This document shows positions 1-5,031 of a stretch of 5,031 nucleotides of DNA, in pieces. Below the pieces are notes generated by a model. That model saw nothing but the letters and a program-made list of their open reading frames with translations. It had not been told where the DNA came from and ran no database searches. Origin of the DNA: Thermoplasmatota archaeon (GTDB lineage Archaea; Thermoplasmatota; E2; DHVEG-1); assembly GCA_016930995.1 (NCBI GenBank), contig JAFGFQ010000073.1:1-5031 (forward strand), read 5' to 3'. Made by a program: the position numbers and the translations under genes. Position 1 is the stretch's first letter, and every line of letters starts with the position of its first letter.

Positions 1-63
1 ATTCCAATGGCGTATTGCGGGTTTTATGTTATGATGAAATCAGGGATGGGTGAGGAAGTATAA
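1..63 (+). CDS. C-terminal end of an upstream gene (partial, unidentified)
   Basis: The frame starting at base 1 is open until TAA at 61-63 and encodes a 20-residue tail, IPMAYCGFYVMMKSGMGEEV. The first half is hydrophobic and aromatic, as at the end of a membrane helix, and the end is polar and acidic. The stop overlaps the inferred start of the TadC-like gene by four bases (ATAA at 60-63), which suggests translational coupling in one operon. In archaeal pilus loci a second F-domain membrane protein commonly precedes a TadC-like gene, so that is the most likely identity. This is inferred from position only, because the visible part is too short to assign a family. Internal ATGs in this frame (bases 7, 31, 34 and 46) are not credible starts. 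Confidence 0.55.
   Translation: MPMAYCGFYVMMKSGMGEEV
49..55 (+). promoter_or_regulatory. Ribosome binding site GGTGAGG supporting a non-ATG start at 60
   Basis: GGTGAGG lies inside the end of the upstream gene. Its GGTGA core matches the usual archaeal anti-Shine-Dalgarno pairing. The core ends six bases before the ATA at 60, a normal spacing. It is the best positional evidence that the TadC-like gene starts near base 60 and not at the first ATG, base 291. Confidence 0.5.
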
Positions 64-962
64 AGAAATTCACGATCGTCAAGGAGTATAACATCAACAA
101 AAGATACGGTAAGGACAAGACCTTAGTAGTTATCATTGTTATTTCAGCACTTCTTGCTTCGATTTTCTTTCTCTTCGCGCTTTTTGCCTTTATTGGAGAA
201 CCGATTATTAGAGGCGGTTTTCTTCAGCCAATCGATTTTGTTGTCTTCGGCGTACTTGGGTGTATCGGGCCACTCGGTTTTTATAACTCCATGAAACAGA
301 AACAGAAACGTGAAATCATGGATAAACTACCTGATTTCCTTCGGGACATCGCGAACTCGTCTGCATCTGGGATGACTATCTTTGATTCCATCCGTTCAGC
401 ATCTGAGGGGGAATATGGCAGGTTGACAGATGAGCTGAAAATGATGGTTGCGCAGTTATCCTGGGGTATCCCCATTGATGTCGCATTGACTAACTTTGGC
501 GAACGAATCAATACCAATGAAGTCAAACGACTTGCTATCACCATTAACAAAGCTCTGGAAATCGGTGGAAACACCTCTGTTGTCTTCAATGCAGCAGCAA
601 AAGAACTAGACCAAATCAGACGCGTCGAACAGCAACGACGAACCGAGATGTCGATGTACAGTATTGTTATTTTCATTAGTTTTTTCGTGTTCCTGGCTGT
701 GATTATCATTATCAATGGAACAATCTTCCAGGCTATCTACGATCTTCAAGGGAAAATGGCCGGAAAAGCAATAGGGAGCATCAGCATAGCAGATATCGCC
801 CCTACAGAAGTCAAAAACATGTTCTTTACCTTTGTCTTTGTCCAAAGCCTTGGTGGAGGACTCCTTGGTGGTTTCATGATGGATGGTCGTCTCTCTGCTG
901 GGATTCGTCAAGCATTCATCCTCGTGCTGATTTCATTAATTACCTTCAAACTCCTCTTCTAG
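60..962 (+). CDS. TadC/GspF-type (T2SS F domain) pilus assembly membrane protein, probable ATA start
   Basis: Predicted inner platform protein of an archaeal type IV pilus-like machine, working with a TadA/FlaI-type ATPase. From base 60 it is 300 aa. Hydrophobic segments lie at about residues 22-46, 58-75, 200-224, 255-274 and 282-300. The cytoplasmic F domain spans about 90-195. It opens with LPDFLRDIANSSASGMTIFD and contains QLSWGIPIDVAL, the heart of the family pattern, then ALEIGGNTSVVF and the basic stretch RRVEQQRR before the third helix. The first ATG is at 291 and would remove the first two helices. The frame is clearly coding upstream of it (KKFTIVKEYNINKRYGKDK, then a hydrophobic helix), but an in-frame TGA at 51-53 and the absence of ATG, GTG or TTG leave ATA at 60 as the best start. 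That ATA follows GGTGAGG and overlaps the preceding stop. A sequencing error turning ATG into ATA is the main alternative. The F-domain family call is firm; the start is not. Confidence 0.85.
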   Translation: MKKFTIVKEYNINKRYGKDKTLVVIIVISALLASIFFLFALFAFIGEPIIRGGFLQPIDFVVFGVLGCIGPLGFYNSMKQKQKREIMDKLPDFLRDIANSSASGMTIFDSIRSASEGEYGRLTDELKMMVAQLSWGIPIDVALTNFGERINTNEVKRLAITINKALEIGGNTSVVFNAAAKELDQIRRVEQQRRTEMSMYSIVIFISFFVFLAVIIIINGTIFQAIYDLQGKMAGKAIGSISIADIAPTEVKNMFFTFVFVQSLGGGLLGGFMMDGRLSAGIRQAFILVLISLITFKLLF

Positions 963-995
963 AGAATGTCAAACCAGCATTATGTCACGCTACTC

Positions 996-1004
996 TTATA
1001 TAAT
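996..1004 (+). promoter_or_regulatory. Probable TATA box for the lectin-pilin gene
   Basis: TTATATAAT in the 159-base gap fits an archaeal TATA box. Transcription would be expected to start about 25 bases downstream, near 1025-1030, leaving an untranslated leader of about 95 bases before the ATG at 1122. Apart from this box and the ribosome binding site, the gap shows no gene. A seven-codon ATG frame at 1040-1063 is too short to credit. Read-through from the TadC-like gene is also possible, as no clear terminator follows base 962. Confidence 0.5.
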
Positions 1005-1121
1005 CTAAGTTGTCAGAGTAATAGGTGTGGTTTGGAGAAATGATGAATGGCACGTTCTCTTGATATGTGTACCAATGGAAATTGAAAAATGAACTTGATG
1101 GTGTGACCAAGGAGAGCTAGG

Positions 1122-3287
1122 ATGAAAAATTTACGAAATGCTACTGCGGTATCTGAGATTGTAGGAGAAATAATCCTGTTAGCGATAGCGGTGACAACAA
1201 TCTCGGTCATCTATACTCAAGTATTATCGACACCGGGACCTGCTGACACGACTATTGCGACGATCACGGGAAAAATGGAGGATGGCCGGCCTGTCTTTAC
1301 ACTGCAACGCGGCGAGTCCTTAGACCTCGATACAAGGATATTATTAACTGTCGGTGGGTGTGAGCAATGGGAGTTTTTTCAAAGTGATTTTGCGAATCAT
1401 GAATGGAACATCGGGGAACGGATCGTTATCCCACTTGGGAATGTCTGGGGAATACAGATAGAAGCGACAATAATTGATACAAAAACCAATTCGATTGTCT
1501 TCAAGGGAGTAATTCAAGAAGGTCTGACTACGTATCGAAAGGGAGGGATTTGGCATTTCGATGAACCTATATGGATCGGCGTTCCCGATGAGGTTAAAGA
1601 TAGTTCCAAAAATAATAACCATGGGATAGCGGTGGGGGGTGCGAAAATCATCAATGGGAACCTTCAACCTCTCAATGTCATGGTCAATAACTCTGGTTTT
1701 TTTGATGGATATATGGATACGGTCAGAGTGAAAAGCGCTTGGACTCTGAATATTACAAAAACAATCACGATCGAGGCATGGATGAACCCACAGATACCTG
1801 AATTTATCTCAGATATCGTTGGGGTAAGCGGCACGTTCGGGTATACCCCGTATATTATTCATGTGATCGGGGATATTTTTGCTATCATTAGTGAAGATTT
1901 CCAAAAGGGTGCGTTGCTTTCAACGGTTCAAATCGATCCAGAGGGGATGGTCAGTTATCGTCAGAATGTGACTTTGGGAAAATCAACCGGATCAAATATC
2001 TGTCAACCAAAGGTCGTTCAGATGACAGAGAAAATCTATGTTGTTTCCTTTGTTGATAATAAATATTATGTGAACTTGCAGTGTTTTAATATATCAGCGA
2101 ACGGGTCTATCCAAAACAATAGTGAACTTGCGTATACAGAAAAATCTTCGACAAACCAACCGAACCGTGCTAGTCTTCAGAAAATCACAAATAACCTTGT
2201 CGCTATCGCGTATTGGACGCCTACCAACGGTGGCATTTTAAAAACTATATCTGTTTCTTCAGCCGGGAAGTTAACAGATACTGGAAAGATGATTCAGTAC
2301 GATGATATAAGCTCTGGTGATAAATCGCGTGAGCCGTTTCTTATTCATGTCAGTGGGAATTTGTACGCTCTAGCGTATCGAGGTCCTGCGGATCATGGTA
2401 TCCTTAAGACATATGCAATCGCGTCGAATGGCACTATTACGTATACGGGCAAGATGGTTGAGTTTGAGACAATCATCGGATATGAGCCGTGTCTGGTTCA
2501 TGTTTCAGGCAACGTTTTTGCTGTAGCGTATCGAAATCATCTTAATTATGGAATAGTCAAAACCTTCCGTGTCTTGTCTGATGGAACCATTGTATTGACA
2601 GGTAGCAGCATGGCTTTTGAGAACACGCTTTATGCTTATAATCCTCATATTATCCATGGTGAAGAAACGATGTATATCATCGCGTATTCGACAGGATCTA
2701 CCACGCAGAGTAGTGCTGCGGGATATATCATAACAGTTGATATAGATTCAAATGGTGTTATTAATCCGATGGGTTCTCGACTGCAATTTGAGGTACCTGA
2801 TGGAATAACATGTCATTATCCGGTGATCATCAACGTCGCTGAAGAACTTTATGCGATAAGTTACACAGGACCGAAAGCACACACCGGGTATCTCATCACT
2901 ATTCTTATCGGACCGCATGGTCGAGGGATTTACAAGGGTGACGCATATCAGCTATTCGCTAATATGACCATGGTTGAAGGATATATCAATAATGTCTATG
3001 TGCGGTATTATAATGATTCGATTGGTTTATATTGGCATCATTATGCCTTGACGTATGATGGACTTAGCATACGACTGTACATGGATGGTGTCCTTGTGAA
3101 TGAAACAAGCTATCCTTATCATCGGATTCTGCTGACGAAATCACCATTGTATTTCGGGCGGTTCTATTGTGGATTTATTGATGAGATAGCGATTTATGAT
3201 AAAGCCCTCACCCAGGAGCAGATAGCCACTCATTTCATGAACCCAGGGATGTCAGAAACTATTACTGTTATTACGATTAAAACCTAG
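1122..3287 (+). CDS. Type IV pilin with a LamG lectin head interrupted by a seven-repeat propeller-like insert
   Basis: 721 aa, probably a surface-exposed pilin-anchored adhesin. Residues 1-36 are an archaeal pilin N-terminus: MKNLRNATAVSEIVGEI, then a hydrophobic helix; a prepilin peptidase (PibD/FlaK type) would be expected to process it. Residues 45-135 resemble the 144-aa minus-strand pilin, sharing a WN-x-GE motif and a TNSIV-x6-Q-x-G ending. A LamG/concanavalin-like domain begins at about 143 (WHFDE, KDSSKNNNHG, FFDGYMDTVRV, TITIEAWMNP) and resumes at about 604-706 (YKGDAYQLF, WHHYALTYDG, LYMDGVLV, FGRFYCGFIDEIAIYDKAL). Between the halves lie seven repeats (about 241-612). At least nine N-x-S/T sequons fit a glycosylated exported protein. 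The start is preceded by AAGGAG at 1109-1114, seven bases before the ATG. The gene has its own TATA box and lies 159 bases after the TadC-like gene. The ligand cannot be told from the sequence. Confidence 0.85.
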   Translation: MKNLRNATAVSEIVGEIILLAIAVTTISVIYTQVLSTPGPADTTIATITGKMEDGRPVFTLQRGESLDLDTRILLTVGGCEQWEFFQSDFANHEWNIGERIVIPLGNVWGIQIEATIIDTKTNSIVFKGVIQEGLTTYRKGGIWHFDEPIWIGVPDEVKDSSKNNNHGIAVGGAKIINGNLQPLNVMVNNSGFFDGYMDTVRVKSAWTLNITKTITIEAWMNPQIPEFISDIVGVSGTFGYTPYIIHVIGDIFAIISEDFQKGALLSTVQIDPEGMVSYRQNVTLGKSTGSNICQPKVVQMTEKIYVVSFVDNKYYVNLQCFNISANGSIQNNSELAYTEKSSTNQPNRASLQKITNNLVAIAYWTPTNGGILKTISVSSAGKLTDTGKMIQYDDISSGDKSREPFLIHVSGNLYALAYRGPADHGILKTYAIASNGTITYTGKMVEFETIIGYEPCLVHVSGNVFAVAYRNHLNYGIVKTFRVLSDGTIVLTGSSMAFENTLYAYNPHIIHGEETMYIIAYSTGSTTQSSAAGYIITVDIDSNGVINPMGSRLQFEVPDGITCHYPVIINVAEELYAISYTGPKAHTGYLITILIGPHGRGIYKGDAYQLFANMTMVEGYINNVYVRYYNDSIGLYWHHYALTYDGLSIRLYMDGVLVNETSYPYHRILLTKSPLYFGRFYCGFIDEIAIYDKALTQEQIATHFMNPGMSETITVITIKT
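1842..2957 (+). repeat. Seven divergent ~50-residue coding repeats (putative seven-bladed beta-propeller)
   Basis: Inside the 721-aa protein, seven units can be aligned by eye at about residues 241-292, 293-344, 345-403, 404-453, 454-505, 506-564 and 565-612. Each unit has a P-x-[IL]-[IV]-H-V-x-G-N-[LV]-[YF]-A-[IV]-A-Y element. A short loop follows, then G-[IY]-[LI]-[KI]-T, then a turn such as SNGTI and a closing strand ending near FE. Units 4 and 5 are clearest (FLIHVSGNLYALAYRG and CLVHVSGNVFAVAYRN). Units 1 and 2 are the most diverged. The strand-rich pattern, unit length and count of seven suggest a beta-propeller. The fold is inferred; the repeats themselves are visible. Confidence 0.75.
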
Positions 3288-3291
3288 GAAG

Positions 3292-3296
3292 AAAAA
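3292..3296 (-). terminator. Possible T-run terminator after the minus-strand pilin unit
   Basis: Read on the minus strand, CTATTTTTCTTCC lies about 50 bases past the stop codon at 3348. It would end transcription of the two minus-strand genes just before they run into the convergent lectin-pilin gene. The run is five Ts with no stable hairpin before it. Confidence 0.3.
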
Positions 3297-3323
3297 TAGA
3301 GATTCAGTGGTTGTTATTTAGGA

Positions 3324-3330
3324 TATTTTT
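3324..3330 (+). terminator. Possible T-run terminator after the lectin-pilin gene
   Basis: TATTTTT lies 37-43 bases past the stop of the lectin-pilin gene, within a T-rich stretch (GTTGTTATTTAGG just before it). Archaeal termination often needs only a T-run. Only five consecutive Ts are present, so this is a weak call supported mainly by the convergent gene arrangement. Confidence 0.3.
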
Positions 3331-3347
3331 GACATGTTCCAGTTGTT

Positions 3348-4265
3348 TTATTCGACCCATCCCGGGCCGATCTGGGCTCGAATTTCGTTCATTTTGTAAA
3401 CGATGTTCACAATGGGGGCTAGGCCATTGGACATGAACTCAACCTTGACATCGATCCCGTTGTCGTCTAGAAGGAATTGCGACCCATAGCCTGCGTAGTT
3501 AAGGCCTGCTGCAGTCAAAGAGCTGTTCAATAACACGAACCAGGAATTTGAAAACCGTGTAGTAATAGTCATCTCACGGACATCGGTAAAAATGGTATCA
3601 GTCGATATATCACGAAACTCGGTCTGTATTGGATACGTGCCAAAACCAGCTGCCATCATCTTCTGCTGGACACCGGAGATGTTCACGACATCAAACGTGA
3701 TGGTCACCACATTTGTCGTATCATTGTAATCAACCATGAAATCGGGGGGAATCATCATCAGGTTCCCTTGGGTTTGGCTTACGATCATCGCACCGGTCTC
3801 ATAGGTGTAGGATTGATCAAGGTAGTATGCGTTTGTTGAAGAATAGGTAATGGTTCCAATAGGGTGTGTTGTTGTGAGTATCGCATTTGTTGCTGTCTCA
3901 TTTTTTATCGTGATCGTGCATGAATTTTCCAAAATTTCCAAAGTTCCAAAGGATTTACTGGACACGAGATAGGGGAGTTCTCGACTGCCCAGGGTCACCG
4001 ATGTCGCGATTGGAATACCTTTCTTTTCATCAGCGGCTTGACCATCGATAACTGAGGTGAGAGATGCAAATTGCTCTGCGACTTTATCCATGTGCTCTGC
4101 CTCCCGCTGCTCCATGATCTTCGGTACATAGGTGGTTTGAACAATGGAGATAACCGCAGCAACCAGACCGATAATCAAGATAGCAGTGACAATTCCAACA
4201 ACAGCACTATCAGATGTTTTTTTACATCCTATTTTCATTTTACTTAGCTTTATTGTTCTTTTCAT
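3348..4265 (-). CDS. Pilin-like single-pass exported protein, probable accessory pilin
   Basis: 305 aa from the ATG at 4265. A basic N-terminus (KRTIKLSKMKIGCKK) leads into SDSAVVG and a helix at about 22-44, the same layout as a pilin signal (compare AVSEVVG) but with A where the two neighbours have E. A charged helix (EQREAEHMDKVAEQFASL, about 52-69) follows, then a long strand-rich domain with TSVTLGSRELPYL (88-100), SFGTLEI, YETGAM and sequons NET, NDT, NIS and NSS. This organisation recalls a family of exported haloarchaeal pilin-like proteins with a helix, an E-x-x-H segment and a V-x-LG motif; that resemblance is from memory and not tested. An ATG at 4277 would add four residues (MRDA). 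The start at 4265 is preferred because GAGG lies six bases before it and the context matches the upstream pilin gene. It follows that gene by 30 bases, so the two are probably co-transcribed. Confidence 0.7.
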   Translation of the reverse strand: MKRTIKLSKMKIGCKKTSDSAVVGIVTAILIIGLVAAVISIVQTTYVPKIMEQREAEHMDKVAEQFASLTSVIDGQAADEKKGIPIATSVTLGSRELPYLVSSKSFGTLEILENSCTITIKNETATNAILTTTHPIGTITYSSTNAYYLDQSYTYETGAMIVSQTQGNLMMIPPDFMVDYNDTTNVVTITFDVVNISGVQQKMMAAGFGTYPIQTEFRDISTDTIFTDVREMTITTRFSNSWFVLLNSSLTAAGLNYAGYGSQFLLDDNGIDVKVEFMSNGLAPIVNIVYKMNEIRAQIGPGWVE

Positions 4266-4271
4266 TGCATC

Positions 4272-4275
4272 CCTC
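4272..4275 (-). promoter_or_regulatory. Ribosome binding site GAGG deciding the start at 4265
   Basis: On the minus strand, GAGG followed by GATGCA and ATG gives a six-base spacing. The alternative ATG at 4277 precedes this site and has only an A-rich, poorly matching sequence ahead of it. GGGATGCAATGAAAA also surrounds the start of the 144-aa pilin gene. Confidence 0.5.
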
Positions 4276-4295
4276 ATAAATATTCTTCTTTTTCA

Positions 4296-4730
4296 TTAGC
4301 TCATTCCTTGCTGCAGAACTACTGATAAGACTATGGAATTTGTCTCAGGGTTTACGACGGTGGCTCGAATATATTTATTGTGTAAGCTTTCTGGTGCATC
4401 ATATCGAAGGGTTTCACCGAAATTCCATTTGGAATCTGCGTTACCATCAATGAGAAGTTCCCCTGATGTTTTCTGGTATGCTTGAGATCCAATTTGAATC
4501 GTTACTTTCATGTTTACTGGTAGAGAGTCCCCTCCGTTATGTTTGATGTAGATAACGTCGTTTGTTTTATCGATTGTTCCTATGAGATTGACTGAAGGAG
4601 TGGACGTATCAAATGAAAACGAAAAAACAAACGTATTGAGAACAGCAAAAAGCGAAATGGTTATTCCTAGTAAAAGAACAACTCCAACAACCTCTGATAC
4701 AGCCTGTATCGAACGTATTTTCTTTTTCAT
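4296..4730 (-). CDS. Archaeal type IV pilin, 144 aa
   Basis: A small pilin subunit for an archaeal type IV pilus-like filament. MKKKIRSIQAVSEVVG followed by a hydrophobic helix (about 14-40) is the classic archaeal pilin N-terminus, which a prepilin peptidase of the PibD/FlaK type would be expected to process. The rest is a compact strand-rich head with the motif HNGGDSLPV (64-72), typical of this pilin family, a WNFGE motif (102-106), and the ending TNSIVLSVVLQQG. The head matches in order the first ~135 residues of the 721-aa lectin-pilin, so the two are paralogues. An in-frame ATG at 4898 would give 200 aa, but it would put 56 polar residues before the signal and run through the promoter. 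The start at 4730 is preferred because it sits directly before the basic signal and 20-odd bases after the predicted transcription start. The gene heads a probable two-gene unit. Confidence 0.85.
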   Translation of the reverse strand: MKKKIRSIQAVSEVVGVVLLLGITISLFAVLNTFVFSFSFDTSTPSVNLIGTIDKTNDVIYIKHNGGDSLPVNMKVTIQIGSQAYQKTSGELLIDGNADSKWNFGETLRYDAPESLHNKYIRATVVNPETNSIVLSVVLQQGMS

Positions 4731-4755
4731 TGCATCCCAATAACCACTCAAGTTT

Positions 4756-4770
4756 GTATCGTAATGATAC
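4756..4770. promoter_or_regulatory. Inverted repeat between the TATA box and start site (possible operator)
   Basis: GTATC and GATAC arms, five bases each, are separated by GTAAT. They lie between the pilin TATA box and its predicted transcription start. A regulator bound here could block the polymerase. The arms are short and could occur by chance; the position is what makes the repeat notable. Confidence 0.35.
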
Positions 4771-4773
4771 TTA

Positions 4774-4783
4774 TTAATATATA
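4774..4783 (-). promoter_or_regulatory. TATA box of the minus-strand pilin unit
   Basis: TATATATTAA on the minus strand is a good archaeal TATA match. Transcription would start near 4750-4757, leaving a leader of about 20-27 bases before the ATG at 4730. Its position argues against the longer frame starting at 4898. Confidence 0.6.
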
Positions 4784-4840
4784 CCATAACAAGAAAGGAT
4801 GATAAAATTCTTTCGCTTAGAGAAGCATCTCCTTGGTCTC

Positions 4841-4860
4841 CTCTGTTGACAGAAACAGAG
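4841..4860. repeat. Inverted repeat, 7-base arms CTCTGTT/AACAGAG
   Basis: Perfect seven-base arms with a six-base loop (GACAGA), about 60 bases upstream of the pilin TATA box. It could be an upstream regulator site, or a hairpin in a longer transcript. No function can be assigned from sequence. Confidence 0.45.
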
Positions 4861-4871
4861 CCTCTCCCTAT

Positions 4872-4894
4872 ATGATCGGATTTGATACGATCAT
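4872..4894. repeat. Inverted repeat, 7-base arms ATGATCG/CGATCAT
   Basis: Perfect seven-base arms around a nine-base spacer, eleven bases beyond the neighbouring repeat at 4841-4860. The arm sequence differs from that neighbour, so they are not copies of one site. Confidence 0.45.
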
Positions 4895-5031
4895 CCATAC
4901 GTTCATCCTTATTATTTAAATCAGTTCAAACAATTAAGCGAACAATGACTTACAGCTGATCAACAGATTGCTCTCCATCTTCCGTTTCCCTTTTTTTCCC
5001 CTAAACAGTCCCTTCTTTCTTCATTTTCTCA

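Larger units (their letters stand above)
4731..5031. other. Upstream region of the pilin unit, no convincing gene
   Basis: This 301-base stretch holds the pilin promoter and three inverted repeats. A second AT-rich box, ATTTAAAT at 4914-4921, could be another minus-strand TATA box, starting a longer leader near 4890. Bases 4977-5031 are strongly pyrimidine-rich on the plus strand, with seven or more Ts in CCCTTTTTTTCCCC. A minus-strand frame entering at the window edge ends at TAG 5001-5003 (EKMKKEGTV). It could be the tail of a neighbouring gene, but nine codons are too few to claim. Confidence 0.5.

Noticed and set aside
281..715. Minus-strand open frame of 144 aa
   Set aside because: It lies wholly opposite the TadC-like coding sequence, shows no recognisable motif and has no promoter or ribosome binding site that I can see.
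606..911. Minus-strand open frame of 101 aa
   Set aside because: It is antisense to the membrane segments of the TadC-like gene, and its His/Asp/Glu-rich composition is what a reversed hydrophobic coding sequence gives.
961..1060. AGAGAA at 961-966 and TTCTCT at 1055-1060 as a long-range stem
   Set aside because: There are only six paired bases nearly 90 bases apart, and one arm overlaps the stop codon of the TadC-like gene. This is likely chance.
1040..1063. Seven-codon leader frame (MMNGTFS) with GGAG a few bases upstream
   Set aside because: It is too short to distinguish from chance, and its peptide shows no attenuator-like run of one amino acid.
1013..1210. Minus-strand open frame of 65 aa
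   Set aside because: It covers the leader and signal-helix region of the lectin-pilin gene in antisense, and no motif or initiation signal supports it.
1344..1667. Minus-strand open frame of 107 aa
   Set aside because: It is antisense to the pilin and early LamG coding region, and nothing in its sequence looks like a protein family.
4731..4898. N-terminal extension of the short pilin to an ATG at 4898 (56 extra residues)
   Set aside because: It would precede a complete pilin signal with a polar stretch, and it spans the TATA box and inverted repeats. The start at 4730 fits the signal and the promoter.
1..5031. CRISPR array, tRNA, rRNA or insertion sequence
   Set aside because: I saw no regularly spaced DNA repeats, no cloverleaf-like sequence and no transposase or terminal repeats. 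The only long repeats are the diverged protein-level units in the lectin-pilin.

Overview
The window looks archaeal and most probably euryarchaeal. It encodes two proteins with the archaeal type IV pilin N-terminus (a basic stretch, then AVSE[IV]VG and a hydrophobic helix). It also encodes a TadC/GspF-type membrane platform protein, TATA-box promoters, and GGTGA/GAGG-type ribosome binding sites. A Thermoplasmatota-like or methanogen-like lineage would fit, but the sequence alone does not fix the taxon.

Layout. Bases 1-63 hold the last codons of an upstream plus-strand gene. Overlapping its stop is a type II secretion F-domain (TadC-like) gene, read here as 60-962. Its coding signal begins about 77 codons before its first ATG, and no ATG, GTG or TTG lies between. 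The likely start is an ATA in an ATAA overlap behind a GGTGAGG ribosome binding site. After a 159-base gap with a TATA box comes a large plus-strand gene (1122-3287, 721 aa). It encodes a type IV pilin fused to a LamG/concanavalin-like lectin domain, and that lectin domain is interrupted by seven repeats of roughly 50 residues, probably a seven-bladed beta-propeller.

Converging on it from the minus strand is a two-gene unit. It is read from a promoter near 4780: a 144-aa pilin (4730-4296), then a 305-aa pilin-like single-pass exported protein (4265-3348). Both minus genes start inside the same 15-base string, GGGATGCAATGAAAA. The 60-base gap between the convergent units holds short T-runs on each strand. 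Bases 4731-5031 contain no convincing gene, but they hold the promoter and three inverted repeats.

Working model (inference). The TadC-like protein, with an ATPase and perhaps another platform subunit upstream of the window, assembles a surface pilus. The 144-aa pilin could be a structural or minor subunit. The 305-aa protein would be an accessory pilin-like subunit. The 721-aa protein would be a pilin carrying an adhesive lectin/propeller head. The nested propeller-in-LamG pilin is the most unusual item. The missing canonical start codon of the TadC-like gene is second.
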